Positions 1-12,234 of a stretch of DNA of 64,000 bases are shown here, piece after piece. The position numbers and the translations under genes are program-made. Under the pieces are notes generated by a model. It saw only the letters and a list, made by a program, of their open reading frames with translations. It did not search any database and had not been told where the DNA came from. Source of the stretch: Litoditis marina (lineage: Eukaryota; Nematoda; Chromadorea; Rhabditida; Rhabditidae); the NCBI GenBank assembly GCA_964036275.1, contig OZ038436.1, positions 17,201,904 to 17,265,903 on the forward strand, written 5' to 3'. Position 1 is the stretch's first letter. Every line of letters starts with the position of its first letter.

Positions 1-471
1 ATTAAAGCGTACAAAACCTATATTCGTCCAATGGTTGAGTTCGGAACAACGGTGTTCAATTCAGATAGAGGATTCGTAAAGAAAATTGAATCAGTTCAGA
101 ATAATTTCACCAGAAAATTGTTCTTCCGGCTTGGTGGCTACAAATATTGCACTATTCCCAGCTCTTCATTTAGGAACAGGAAATTAAAATTGATATCATT
201 GGAATCTAGAAGAAATACAACTGATTTAGTTATGATACACAAAATAATAACTGGACAATGTGGTCTAAATGCGATTGACTTTTTCACGTTCAATCGTTCA
301 CGTACCCGAGGTACAAAGGAGAAGATTAGCTTTCCAATACCAAAAACTAGTCATCGTGCACAGTTCTTCACTATTCGTGCCGGTTCAAAATACTTGAAAC
401 ACAGCAAGAACAAAAATATTCCGAGTTCTCTTGCGGCGGCCAAGAAATATTTTTCAGAAAAGCACTTGTAA
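1..471 (+). CDS. C-terminal fragment of a non-LTR retrotransposon reverse transcriptase
   Basis: The frame is open at the window edge and ends at 471. It carries the region after the reverse transcriptase catalytic core that non-LTR polyproteins share: a YIRPMVEFGTTVF stretch followed by a basic IESVQNNFTRKLFFR stretch. In the family this is the thumb-like segment (typically Y-x-R-P-x-L-E-Y-x-x-x-V-W then K-x-x-E-x-V-Q-x-x-F-T-R). No catalytic YxDD motif is in the window. The remaining 100 residues are basic and end near KKYFSEKHL. Activity cannot be judged because endonuclease and catalytic domains lie outside the window. Confidence 0.7.
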   Translation: MKAYKTYIRPMVEFGTTVFNSDRGFVKKIESVQNNFTRKLFFRLGGYKYCTIPSSSFRNRKLKLISLESRRNTTDLVMIHKIITGQCGLNAIDFFTFNRSRTRGTKEKISFPIPKTSHRAQFFTIRAGSKYLKHSKNKNIPSSLAAAKKYFSEKHL

Positions 472-680
472 CTGACCTTACTATGTTTATTAGTCAAAAC
501 CCCATTGAAGTGTCAATCGTTGTACTGTAGTCATATATATGCTCATTCAATGTTCACCTTACTGTTCACCATGTTTCGATTCGTGTTTTCACATTGCTCA
601 AATTCATTTGGTTTTTATTCATTTTTCGTTCTCTCTATGTATCTCACATGCTTGCATGTAAATAAATCAATCAATAGTAC
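1..680 (+). mobile_element. 3' end of a CR1/Jockey-like non-LTR retrotransposon
   Basis: The left edge of the window lies inside a retrotransposon. An open frame runs from base 1 to a stop at 471, followed by about 200 bases of untranslated tail that ends in a short A/T-rich repeat (AAATAAATCAATCAATAG, about 659-676). The same tail, on the other strand, recurs alone at 22819-22873, which shows that it is a repeated element terminus. Non-LTR elements of this type insert by target-primed reverse transcription and are usually 5' truncated, so isolated tails are expected. Only the C-terminal part is visible, so clade assignment is tentative. Confidence 0.75.
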
Positions 681-809
681 AGCTCTCAGAACTGAGCAAA
701 AAAACATATTCCCAGAAGAACCATATTCTGACTTCTATAGTTCAAAGTACTTCACTACGGATGGAGAATTGAATGTAAATGTTCAGTGAATAATAAAAGT
801 GATTCTCAC

Positions 810-875
810 CCTTCGCAGCACGCCTTTTGTCTTGTCTGGGGCAGTTTGGTCGGTGTGGACTTTGGACTGTCCCAT
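810..875 (-). CDS. putative first coding exon of an unrecognised gene leaving the window to the left
   Basis: On the minus strand a start codon at 875 opens 22 codons (MGQSKVHTDQTAPDKTKGVL, then two Arg) that end in phase 0 at a good donor (AGG/GTGAGA). Six bases upstream of the ATG is an acceptor-like TTCCGATTCAG, as expected for a trans-spliced or 5' UTR exon. The peptide is hydrophilic and begins Met-Gly, but position 6 is Val, so it does not fit the usual N-myristoylation consensus well. The next exon would lie beyond the retrotransposon at the left edge, outside the window. I do not recognise the family. Confidence 0.4.
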
Positions 876-3800
876 TCCAACCTGAATCGGAAAGAGTCAA
901 AATGTTATCAATGTAAAGACATCATGGGGAAGATGAGAACAAGAGCAATGTACTGAACTAAAATTTAAGAAAGTTGGAAACAGTGTTGTCAGAAAAGGTC
1001 TACATATTGAAGAGATCATTGATGGAAGTTGCATCGTCAGTAGTGTATGGAATAGTCAGTCGAACGTGACAAAACAATCAGAAAAAGGCAATTACTATAC
1101 ATGTTTTCTTGCATTCTATGACTAATTAGAGGATTTGCCTTCGCGTAACATGCTGGCTATTTCGATTTACCCACGTCCACTCCAAAATGGAACCGGAAAC
1201 ATCGAATTCTTGAACTGGTCTCACAAGGCTGTTCGGAATATTGCGTTTATTTTTATGCGATATGGGTTCCGCTCGGATAACTAGAGAAGAAGCACTACAG
1301 ACATGTACCAAGTTCACGTGACCTTCTCGTGAGAAACACATCAGAATCTCATGAGCTACTGAGACCGGTTTATACAAAAAGCTATCCATTGACGAATATT
1401 CAAGGTAGTCGTGAGCTGTCCTCAAGAGATTGTCGCAATCATCTGTCAGCGAAAGATTCGAAGTTATACAATCAATAAAGGAAGCACGAGTTCATAGCGT
1501 TAGTTCTGCGTTTAATTCGGGTCAAAACAGCGAAACAGTCTTTCTTATCAAGTTGTTACAGCACGCATTTGAGCAATTCAATTAAACTTCTTTCTCCCTA
1601 CGATGTTGATATTTACAGTTCAAATGGTAGTTTCGGGAATATTTAAAACGGAACCCGTTTGACTGTCGTACTTTGTTAGATAGACGAGTGCAATTCAATG
1701 GTTGTAACTCAGAAGTTAGGTTATCTTTCTTGTTTTCAATTAGAAAACGTTGTGAGTGCAGAGATGATTATCTTTCAAGACCTTTTGTCTGAGATGGTTT
1801 TCTATGATGTCAGCGATAGATTAAACCGGTATCATTTCAACTACTGGGGGAGGCGATAGAAGTTCATTGAATTGTAGACTAAATGAGAGCATTGTTGACA
1901 GAAAAATTGCTTATCAATAAAAAAAGATAGTGTGTTTGTGCTGGGAGACATCTCCGTAAAATAGGTGCGGAGTTTTAGAGGTTGTAATAGATGAATAGTC
2001 CAATTGAGCTTAAATTCCTTATAAAAACTAGATTTAAAAAAACCTACCAACCAGAAAACATTGAATTGGAGTATACAGTTCCATGGCGCATACCTTTACA
2101 ATACGCATACGAGAATAATTCTCAAAAAAAGTTGTATTTAGAACAGAGAAACAGAGAACATCTGGTTTTTGTGGTTTTCTAGAAAACCTAACTAAACTTG
2201 TGAATAGAGCAGATCGAAAGTAAAACGTTTGCGTTTTCGAGGGTTTCAGACAAATCTATCGAAGACTATGTTTCAGGACGTAGAAAATGTACGCTGCGGC
2301 GGTACAATGGCTGGCGCGTTAGCCGACACCGCAGGGCTGGATCTGGTTGGATGAGAAGTGACCAATCAGCGGATGCAAAACCACCTATCTACACACTTTG
2401 CTGGACAATTACGTCGGTCCACACCCACTATGAGTTGGCTAGGAGTGTTGGAGAAGTTACGCAACAACCAGAAATGAGTAACACACAACAAATGCTAGGA
2501 AGAAAGAAAGTAGTGTGACACGTAGGACATCTGCATTTTACTATAACAAAACTATGACATGGCTTCAACACGGCACTTCTTGAACCAAACTTATTAGCCT
2601 AAAAGTTTTCGATACGGAAAAACCTTCAAGATACATATAATGTTTATGAGGAATATATGTACAGAAAAGTATTTCATTCAGATACTGAAGTTTGACCAAG
2701 AGAACACACAGTGTTTTCTAATACAAGCAAAGTTTATGAATGAACTTATTTAATTACTAGACCATATGTTTTAGATTTGAAAAATAGATACTCTCCTTCC
2801 AAAGATTGAGTCAATCGAGTTGAGAGCACGTTCTATAGGAACAACGTAAGACTACAATGAAAATAAAACATGAATTAGTTTCTAGAATAAGAAGTAGAAT
2901 TAGAGCAGACATCATGCGTTCGATGTCTGATTGGCAGATATCATTGCGCAACGCTATGAGACCAAGGTACAACTTCGAGCACCAGAACAATCGATGGTTA
3001 TAGAGTGTAGCTCTGGTTGTTTAATTTTACTCAGTTGAGCAAACTACAGAAAGATAATAGCCAATCGGTTCAGATGTTCTACTATATTTTTGAATCTGAA
3101 ACCATTCAATAAAACATTATATTCCACCTTGGTAAGACATCTAAGTTAATGAATCAATCCCATAAAACGTGAAGCTAATCAGCAAATTCGTACTATCTAT
3201 AATACAATGAGAATAACTATGTATTCACGTAATAAAACGTGAGCATTTATTCCTCCATCCAGTTGACATATAGGAAGAATCGAAGAAAAAAACCAGGATG
3301 TTTACAGAACTGAGCAGATGGTCGAAATCTTTGAATAGTGGGGGGCGATTGCTCCAAATCGGGCAGGTTTCCACCTTATTACACTGTTTTGTCGACGGCT
3401 GTAGACCGTGATCGGCGAGAAAACAATGGTGAACCAGTCTACTACCGACGTTCGCCAGTTACTTGCAATGTCAAAGAAAACACGCGCGCGCGCGTGCTGC
3501 ATGCAACACATGCGTAAAAAGTGCATGCAGTTTTTGCTTCATGTCAAACATGGGTATTGATTCCCTTTCTACATGTCTTTTGAGGTAGCAGATAGAATTA
3601 CTGCCTATTTTGGACGCTACGTAAAGTACAGTACGCTAGTTAGGAAGCGGTTATATTAAAGCTGGTATGGGTGTTGGAGATGTAGTGCTGATCGAGCGTT
3701 TGAAACCGAAAAAAACACAGGCTTCATTTAGGATGAGTTTTGAGTTCACAGCATGACAAATCTGACCAGAGAAAAACCGAAATTAGTATGGAATCTCTGG

Positions 3801-4610
3801 GGTAGTTATTTCATTCAAATTGACTACGTGAAAAGCTTTTAGCCATGATATAAATGTAAAAGTGCTCAATAGTGATCCTCTAACTGTCCTCTAAACGTGT
3901 GAACTGTAGAACTGAAACAACGAAAAAACTGTCATTCGAGACGCACTTTCTCATTATCCTCCATCTACGTCTAGGTTTACTACTAACAAGTGACCTTGTG
4001 CAAGTTCAACCCTCCTCCAACCACTCGGTTTAACATACAACAAAAAGGTTGTCTGAACAATTCGAAAAGTTTGTTTAACTGGTTTAAGTAGTTCAGTAAC
4101 GTTATAGTTCAAGTTATGAAGAGCATTTTTCGAAACACGTCAAAAAGACCGTGTACTGAAGGACCTAGTCAAACAACTGTAGAATGTGAAAGATACTCCA
4201 ATAATATTAAAACTATTAATAAACAAAAACAAGAAGTGCTGTTAACTTTGAATACCAACTATAAACTACGAAACTTACAGTAGTCATAGTTGTAGTCTGA
4301 TGTAGTCAAATGGGATGAGCAATCAACAAGAAGTTACACAACTGATTTTCTTCACAAACTACACACTAGAATATATCTGATAGTTATTTGTGAGAGTGAC
4401 AAGTGAAGCCAGTAAATCTTTTTATTACCGTGAATCAATAAACTCCGCAAATCCGCCTTATTTAACTTTAATTGAAGTTAGATTTATTGTATAAATGAAG
4501 CTAGTAACTAGTAGGCAATAGAGGTTGTCAGCCAGAGAACAGGTATAGATGACAGGAGGACGAATATATCTGGGGGACGAATCTCGGCTGGTTGCACTAG
4601 ATAAACGGAA
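876..4610. other. non-coding stretch with no gene I can support
   Basis: About 3.7 kb of AT-rich sequence with short, unconserved open frames on both strands. A short frame after a good acceptor at 2277 (25 codons to a stop) and a 99-codon minus-strand frame at 1126-1425 are the most protein-like stretches, but neither joins to a convincing neighbour exon. An alternating CG run near 3481-3496 could adopt Z-DNA. Nothing else stands out. Confidence 0.5.
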
Positions 4611-4614
4611 GGCC

Positions 4615-5205
4615 AATAGGATAGATTTATAGGGGGAAGAGAAAGGAAGGTACAGAGGGAAAGAGATACAGGGAGATGGTGGTAGGGAGGGTACAGAGAG
4701 AGAGAGGGAGAGGGAGGGGGAGGGGGATAGAAAGAATAATCGAAATGGAGAAAAGAGAGAAAGTAGAGGAGATAGAGGGATAGAAGGATAGAGAGAGGTA
4801 GACAAAGTTATAGTTGAGAGAAAAGGAGGGAATGGTGAGGAGAGTGGATAGGGAGACAAAAAGAGAAAGAGCATAGGGAGAGGAATTAGAGAAAAGGAGA
4901 AAGAGGAAAAGAGAGATGACAAGTATGAGAGAGACGGAGGAGAACGAAACGAAAAGTAGTCTGTGAGTAAGGCAGAAGAACCAGTTGTGACCTCGCAAAC
5001 GTCACAATTTGTTCAATACAATTGGAGACCGAGACAATGGTCGAGTGAGAGAGAAGAAAAAAGTAATAAGTTTTTCTTTATCTTTTTGATGTCTTTGTTA
5101 CGTGGGCTAGAAGAAAAATGCCAGAAAAAGTCGAGAGAAAGAGAGAGCGAGAGGGAAAGAGGAAGAAAGAGGGAGGGTGAGGGAGAGAAGGAGGGAGAAC
5201 TGAAA
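4615..5205. repeat. GA-rich polypurine tracts
   Basis: Bases 4615-4975 are almost pure A and G on the plus strand (GAGAGA, GGAGAGGGAGG and similar). After a mixed gap a second purine block lies at about 5130-5200. Open frames on the minus strand here translate to Ser/Pro/Leu/Phe low-complexity protein and are a by-product of the tract. Such mirror-like polypurine DNA can form triplex structures. Confidence 0.8.
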
Positions 5206-6133
5206 CTGTAACAACACTAGGCGGTTCCTATAGTGAAAAAATACTCCCATGCCCAGTTATTTCCGCATCTTTTGAACTTTTATAACGTTGGCAAGAATCA
5301 AAAATCTGCCGGTGTAATAAAGCAAAACAAAGTTGAAAATACTAAAAATATTTTGTGTACAGTCTATGGAACTTCAGACAGCATACACCAAGGGCTGGTC
5401 TGTGATAGGGGGACGTTACTAATATGATTAATTCCGAAAAGAGTGGGTCAGTGGCTCAAAGTGTCAAATGAAATTCGGCCATATCACCAGTCACAATTCG
5501 AAACTGACTATTCAAAAAAAACCATAATTAGATAAAAATGAGATGCAAGTTTTCCACTGTCAAACCAAGCCATTCATTGATTATTCCAGCAGAAACTGAG
5601 AATTCATTAAAAGTGAATGTGGAATAATTCATATTGATGGTTCTGTGGAAAACTTCATGTCGACACCCATGCAGTGGGTTCATAGTTAATATCAGTTTTT
5701 GAGTTTGCGCTCGCTGTGACACGAAATGTCAGCAGAGTCCCAATTGTTCTGTGTAGATGTTACATCCCGCAGAACAAGGTTGGTTCCAATACTCTGATAC
5801 AGCATTGAAAAAGACACTTCGCATTTTCGTATACAAATTAAAGTTTTGAAACAACATGTTTTATGGGTAAAACAACACATGAGCTGATGAAGTTCCAGAT
5901 TCTCACGTGATATATACGATTTTCCATCAGAACGGGCTTTTCGACTGAGCTGTTTAGCTGAATCATAGAATACAACGGGGGTTGTAAACAGCCGAATGAA
6001 GTTTCGGCGGATCGAGTGGCGTGAATCACAGAGATTTGCAGCTGGCACGGTAAACTTCCGATCTCATGAGATGGTGACGTGATATTCTCATGAGAACTAC
6101 GTGAACAGCTTATAACTGCAGGTGTAGTACAGT

Positions 6134-6299
6134 TCTGAGTATGTATGCTAGAACATCCCAACACCTTCATACCATCCTGCGTCTTCTCAAATACTATTTC
6201 TTTTCTCTTGCGAGATATGTGTCACGCGAATTAGTGAGGAAAAACGAGAGACGCAGGATGGGATGAAAGTGCTGGGATGTTCTAGCATACCTACTCAGA
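6134..6299. repeat. imperfect inverted repeat (foldback), arms about 50 bp
   Basis: The arm at 6134-6187 (TCTGAGTATGTATGCTAGAA onward to the TCCTGCGTC core) is matched in reverse complement by 6247-6299, with a handful of mismatches and a loop of about 60 bases. The arms could pair as a long hairpin. It resembles a small foldback or MITE; no clear target duplication was found. Confidence 0.6.
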
Positions 6300-8278
6300 G
6301 GCACAGTGATTAGTGATGTATCAAATCTGAGCATTTGATGACATTTAGTTGATGAGGTGGTCTAACGAGGTTTACGACGGGTCGCCATACCGCGGCTGAA
6401 GAATCGGCTCGACCGAAAGATCAGGTCCTAATTTGGGAATGATAGAAAAACGAGATAAATGACAATAGGAAACATGAGCGGTCAACATCACAGAGGGCGG
6501 GATCCGCCAAAGTGTGAAAAGGCGGAAAAGTCGAGAAATTAAACAGCTTTTTGTAAACAAGTGAATGGAAAACTTGTAGAACGTCGAAAAAGTCACGTAT
6601 ACTTCTATTGAAATCGGTCGACGATGAAAAAAACATCCTCTGTGGTTAGTTTCAGGCTCACCGTCATAAGATTGAGAAAAAGTATACAGAAATTAGTAGG
6701 TTTTCTGGTTCATACCCCCAAGTTGAGTTCAACCACTTCCAAAAGAAATATATGGTGGAATAACACTTTGCGGAGCAAACTAACCCAATAACACCTCTGA
6801 TTTACGGTCCACAGCTACTCAAATACTTACTGTGAACGAAATGCGACAAATCCAGTGAAAACATTCTATTTACGGACACGGCCACACATAAAATATTCCA
6901 TAACAGAACGCGTCGCGGAAAAACATAATATTTGCATGCAGATGAGTAACAGTCAGAGTCGAAGTCAACAGTATTGCACCACCGATGGGAAACTAACTTT
7001 GTTGGGGAACAAAACTATAACATTCCTTGCTCTCACATGCTCACGTTTTTTTGTTGTTGAGTTATGTGTCAGGGAAATGGGGAAGATCAAAAAATGAATG
7101 GGACAAGCGGAGAGAAGAGTGTTTTTGATTGTCATTCACGATTTCCGTGCAAGCGAGGTAAAGAATTACAAGAGAAAAGTGGAGAAAGGTTTTCTACAAC
7201 CGACATCGTGCACAACAGTGAAAAAAAACCTGAGTTTTCGATTCACCAATATTATACAATAGCTAATAAACCACTCAAAAACTTGATATGCATATCTTGT
7301 TTATGTTTTCAAGGTAATCACACTCCTGAACGTGATATCGTTTCAAAAAAACTTTTGTTTTAGCGTAAATATAACAATTTTAGTGGAAAATAGTTTGTAA
7401 ATAGATGATGGAGACGGGGGATTATTGGAGTTTGGGGCGAAATCGGCGAAATCTCTGCATATCTGTGCTGTACAGACTACACCCGCCAAACCCGTCTTGG
7501 AATGAAGAAACGATCGGAAACAGCCTGTGAGACACTAGCCGGCTAGTATCGTACTCTGGAAACGATCGTTATCTCCAGATACCTCGTGAGATGTTCTCAC
7601 TAGTAAACGCTTTGCAGTGAAATTTGTTGAGACCTCGAACACCAAGGTCGTGAAGGGGTGAAGGGTTAACAATTTTGCTAATTTCAAGTTGCACTCTAAG
7701 TTTTAAATGTGCAATCTTTGTAGAAAAACTGATACTATTTAAATAGTGAAAATAAATCCGCGGCAAACGGAGTCCGGTGGTTCTGGTTGCAATGAGTTTT
7801 CAGAGGGATATGCCTCACCGATTATGTCTTTAACAATTTGAATATTATGAAATGAATTATTAAATGCCTCGCCATTTTGCAGGACATAGTTGATGTGAGA
7901 TTCCGCAGAGTTTGTTGGTGTTTCTAACTTTTACAAATTTTTTTATGCAAATGTTACGTGAACTAAAGAAATTAAGAGAGTTTTATACTGTGGTTATTTG
8001 TTAAAGACAAAGGAAAGTATTAGGATCGTTCCGTAGAAATGTGTAAAACCTCGAAGTTCCGCCCTCACTGTGTATCCGATAGAGGTCGTCACGGTGTATG
8101 GTCACAAATTGCCCCTCCCTCCCCTCGTATTGTCGGAAAAATGCGCGGAATCCTAGCGCGGTAGCGCGGCTACTGAACGGTTTTGTTTTTGGGTTTTGTG
8201 AGAATCTTTGGTTTCTTTTCGAATATATGTGATTTGTCTAGAAATAGTCTGGAGTCACCGTTTATAGTTTCTCTAGAA
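6300..8278. other. non-coding stretch with no gene I can support
   Basis: About 2 kb with short unconserved open frames. Runs such as the plus-strand frame at 7064-7363 have no family resemblance and no credible partner exons. Nothing further is visible. Confidence 0.45.
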
Positions 8279-8279
8279 A

Positions 8280-8299
8280 ATGAGCGGACAGAACGGAAA
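8280..8299 (+). CDS. possible isolated first coding exon (MSGQNG)
   Basis: A CTCTAG acceptor-like site is followed three bases later by ATG and six codons that run into a strong donor (AA/GTGAGT). The arrangement is typical of a nematode first exon. No downstream exon could be joined to it; a direct join to the SMG8 exon at 13244 would give an immediate stop. It may be chance. Confidence 0.2.
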
Positions 8300-8778
8300 G
8301 TGAGTTCAGCTATAAGCTGGTGGATGTTTGGAACAGAAGTGTCAGTGTTAGGTGTCTAGGAACGAAAACTTTCTTAGGTCACGAAATTAAGAAACTCAGT
8401 TTTTTGTACGAACCACTGAAAACGCCTGGATAGTATAATAATCATTTGGTCAGGTCATACATGTATTTATAACAGTGAAATGGATACAGTATGTCAAGAC
8501 GATAAAAGGTATAGTTCAATCACGTAAATGGTAAACATTGAACTTTCTTGTTGGAGTGGGGAGATCCTGTTCCCTGCACCGCGTCATCAATTAAACTTTC
8601 CAAATCAAAACATCCGAGAACTGATTGGGGTATATTGGCGAAACTTCGCAGGGAGGGTATTTCGAGAACTAATAGGATGTGGAAAGAACGCAACGAATAG
8701 AATACACTTTTTTGGTGATTACAAAACATGATGGGACTGTTGTCACAAAGATCTGGACTAGTAACTGATAGTTCTTTA

Positions 8779-9148
8779 CTCTAGAATTTGGCGGCGAGTC
8801 GCCGGCGACATGGAGGGGTCGGCAGAGTGTCGCCGGCGGGTCGCCTGCGATTATTTTTAGGTTGTTGATTCTGGAAAAGATATATGCTAATCAGATACGT
8901 ATACTTGTAGTTTTCAGGTGGGTGACATGTTTATACATGAACAATGAAGCCGTGAATCTCATCGTGTTTATTTCTGGCGACGATAAGTATATACAAAAAT
9001 TTTATTAACTGTAAAATTACCAGTTTCGGTATCTGATTACTATATAGAACGTTTAGTGTGAAGGACCTAGAAATTATCGCAGGCGACCCGCCGGCGACAC
9101 TCTGCCGACCCCTCCATGTCGCCGGCGGGTCGCCGCCAAATTCTAGAG
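8779..9148. mobile_element. 370-bp MITE with long CG-rich terminal inverted repeats and TA duplication
   Basis: The termini CTCTAGAATTTGGCGGCG and its reverse complement are flanked on both sides by TA (8777-8778 and 9149-9150), the target duplication of Tc1/mariner elements. The inverted repeats extend about 80 bp inward and are dominated by CGCCGGCG and GTCGCC units, unlike the AT-rich interior. There is no transposase frame, so this is a non-autonomous element. Family assignment rests on the TA alone. Confidence 0.75.
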
Positions 9149-9905
9149 TAGGACCACAGGTAACACGTGACGACAAAACGTAATCAGCACAAGTACTAGT
9201 TTTGCGAAGTCGCATACGCAAGTGGGGCACTAATTGGTCGCGATTCAATGTGAAGTGTGCACTGCGTCCACCCTCGTCAGACAGTTCTTGGACCGATTCG
9301 AGAGTTTTTCAATGGGAGAGACTTTCATTCTGACTCCAAACTTTTGTATCTAAACCACCACTGGCAGCAGAACCTAGCTATTCTTGGAGAAGTTATGTGA
9401 GCACTGGGAGAGAAAAGAGCAAAAACATGACTTGTTATAAACTTGTGAAAACCCATACTCGAAGTGTAAAAACTCAGAAGATTGACAAATTACTCGTATA
9501 GTTGTATGAAGATCATGAAAAGCTCCGAGTTTAGAAAGAGAGTATAATTTTAAATTGAAAGCTGTGGCGTAGTTTAGGTTTGAAAAAATGTCTTTTCTAT
9601 GTTACAGTTGTACAGCTGATAGTTATGAGAGAAATAGCAAACACGGGAGAGTGGTTTCGTTGGTTTCCTACTATATAGTCACATGAGAAAGGCAATAGCA
9701 TTCAAGTTATAGCGGTGCTGTTTGTTGGAAATATAGCCACAACACATCAAACATGATACAGCTACATATATGTGACTTATACTTTAGTGAAAACACGTGT
9801 CAAAAACTTGTTATTATCTGCTCGATGGAACATTTGAATACAAATTGGAATACTTATAAATCATATGAAAACTGCTCCGGATGATCAAAATCGCAATGAG
9901 GGGAA

Positions 9906-10068
9906 GTATAGTCTTTTTCATTCCTACTGAGACTTCTACAGTAGGATTTCAAAACTTCCAAGCCGTTTACCTCACTTACTTATGATCGGAAAGGTTTATG
10001 ATTTTCGCCTCTCATTCTCGTTTGTAAGGTTACTGTAGGAGTCTCAGTAGGAATGGTGTGAACTATAC
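9906..10068. mobile_element. MITE copy, family with GTATAGTC ends
   Basis: Terminal GTATAGTCTTTTTCATTCCT and a CTACTGAGACTTCTACAGTA block are mirrored at the right end by TACTGTAGGAGTCTCAGTAG and an ACTATAC terminus. The same terminal sequences bound the element at 47701-47945, so this is a dispersed family. A degraded half may lie at 12043-12080. Confidence 0.7.
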
Positions 10069-10684
10069 TTGTGTACCTTTGTAATTCCAGCAGATACTCA
10101 GACTAGAGACTACGCATGCAAATGTTTAGTTACTTTATGTGAAGATTGACCAGAAACAGTAGGAGAGTAGTAATCGAGAAAAGTTTATGAAGTTGTCAAA
10201 GCGGAAGTAAAAATGAACCTTTATCACGTGCGTGAAAATGTTCACTAGGAAGTAAAACTCTCTGTAGTAAGATGTTAGACACCGCGCTGTAAAACTGAAA
10301 GAGACTAGTCCGATAATCAGATACATTACTGATAATCATTCACCAGTAAACTATTTACGAAATGCTTGATTGGAAATAACTATATCGTATACTGTTTTCA
10401 TCTAGAAGACAGCAGGACGCACTTATCATCACTTTAACAAGATCCTCGAATATAGATACTCCAATAGTTCCAGGAGGCTACATTATACAAAGAAATGTAG
10501 TTAAAGTTTGTAGACAGTTTTTCTGTCTCCACCTCGGTCGATGTTCGTTATCAAGACCAGGCAGTTTTCCAGATGTTGTCGGGCAGCTTGGAGAGAAAAC
10601 ACCTAGAGAGAGAAACCGCGACCGTGAAATATGACAGGGTCATAATGTTCGTCGTACAAGTGAGATACGTCCCTCTGCCATTCT

Positions 10685-10850
10685 TCAACTATCATTCCCA
10701 GCTACATCAGCTATTGTCCAGTTATCTTCAGAATTCCTTGGACTGCCGGTAGCGTGACCGAATTCGCGCTCCAGTCTTCTCGCAAGACAACCTCTGAGCT
10801 TTTCATTAGTTTGTGCTCTTCTCTCGGAAATAATATCAATTACTTTTTTA
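10685..10850 (-). CDS. putative terminal exon of an unrecognised minus-strand gene
   Basis: On the minus strand an acceptor (TTTTTCTAG) at 10851-10852 opens a frame that enters with one base of a split codon and runs 54 codons to a TGA at 10685-10687. The peptide is hydrophilic and charged (IISERRAQTNEKLRG, then ARRLEREFGHATGSP, then NSEDNWTIADV) and is richer in structured-looking composition than the random frames around it. No upstream exon between here and 11340 could be joined with confidence, and no polyadenylation signal is close behind the stop. It would be divergently arranged with the gene that starts at 11366. I do not recognise the product. Confidence 0.3.
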
Positions 10851-11365
10851 CTAGAAAAAGTTCAAACAATGGTTTCAGAGGTTCCTTGAAGTAGTACGAT
10901 CCCTCCGGTTCGAATAAAATTACCGAAGCGCCTGAGGGTTATTAGGTTTTCATACAAACAAGTCTTCGTTTGTCTCCGATCTGACAAATGGGACCGGGTG
11001 CGACAAAAGAGGGCAATGGCTAAAAAGTCGTCAGAAAGGAAACGGGCGAGTGGTAGATGAGTTTATGCGCGGAGACAGGAAAGGCGCGACCCCAATAGTA
11101 GCCAGAAAGGGAAATAATGCAGAAAACCAACGCAAACGGCTGAAAAACCATAGTTCATTCGTGTTTCAGGTACGTTTTTTATGTAGTGGGTGTAAAATTT
11201 TATGTGGTGGGTGTAAAATTATGAAAAAGGAAAATGTATACAAGGCCAACAACAAGACATTTTGCAAAAAAATTAACTGACACTGTGAATTCTTTTGCAG
11301 TGTGCTAGATTTTATACAAGAACAAGTTCAATTTTTGTGATAACTAATGATTACCACCACATCTA

Positions 11366-11708
11366 ATGTCATTCTTTTCGGAAGTTGCCGCCCTTCAATA
11401 CAACAATGATGAACTGGCGGATGTCACGGGTTTGCTCGCGAAACACATAATTCCGGGTAGTTTGTGAATTTCGTTGAATTAAGATGAAATGTGCGATAAA
11501 CCTCTTTTTTCGAACAGAATAATTTAGCGTTTTTTCTAAGAAGAAAATGCACTGGATAATAGTTATCTGTTCGAAGTATGTGGCGTTTCCATCATCTACA
11601 GAACACATTTTTGGTTGTTTTGGATTGCGCACTTTTGAATCGATTTTCCCAAATCAATTGTTATTTCAGGGTAACAAATTTACCGCTTCGGTTTGGGATT
11701 TAAGGAGG
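11366..11708 (+). CDS. 5' exons of an unrecognised gene (55 residues in three exons)
   Basis: Three exons join in frame: 11366-11456, 11541-11575 and 11670-11708. The first begins MSFFSEVAALQYNNDELADV and ends LLAKHIIP with one base left over; the second reads EENALDNSYLFE; the third reads GNKFTASVWDLRR and ends in phase 0. Junctions are CCGG/GTAGTT, TTTTTCTAAG/AA, GAA/GTATGT, TTATTTCAG/GG and AGG/GTGAAT. Frame continuity over three exons with normal splice signals makes a real gene likely, but I do not recognise the family. Continuation between 11709 and 13240 is unclear: a short exon after TTCTCCAG at about 11764 or after GTGACAG at about 11837 is possible. It ends at most 1.5 kb before SMG8. 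Confidence 0.4.
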
Positions 11709-12234
11709 GTGAATCACTCAGCTCTCAATCTCACGTTATTTTCCTCCCTGTACACGTTCTCCAGAGTTTCAAAACCATTATGTAAAGTTAAAATTCTAGT
11801 TCAGCCCATTTTACTCGTGCGATTGTTTTGTCGTGACAGTATTTGACTTTTCGGTTGATCAATTGGGGATAAAAGTGTCATGATTGGCCGAAAGACCGCA
11901 ATCGGGTAGCGGACAAAAGAGATTGGGAACCGGGTCCCCCGCCGCGCAGTCCGAGAAATCCCCTTCTATCCGGATAAAAGAAGATGCGCGAAGCAACAAA
12001 GTCAGGGTTCGAATCATGGAAAAAGCCAACCGTTCTTATAGTTATCGTCATTCCCAATGAGACTTCCGTAATTTCGAAGAATGGTTATTGAGAATGTTTT
12101 GCAACAAAACTGAAATTTCCTAAGAGAAGAAGTGGTTAGAAACACCTGGAAGTGTTACTGACATGTTGCCAAGACGTCAATGGAAATGGAGTATGCCTTC
12201 TCAGATGAATAACATTAGAACGCGTTTCGGGAAC

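Noticed and set aside
1126..1425. 99-codon minus-strand open frame
   Set aside because: No family resemblance, no clear acceptor, and it does not join in phase to the exon at 810-875.
4458..4998. Two overlapping long minus-strand open frames
   Set aside because: They are the complement of a polypurine tract and translate to Ser/Pro/Leu/Phe low-complexity sequence with no splice or family support.
11547..11846. 99-codon plus-strand open frame
   Set aside because: It reads through introns of the better three-exon model at 11366-11708, sharing only the third exon's frame.
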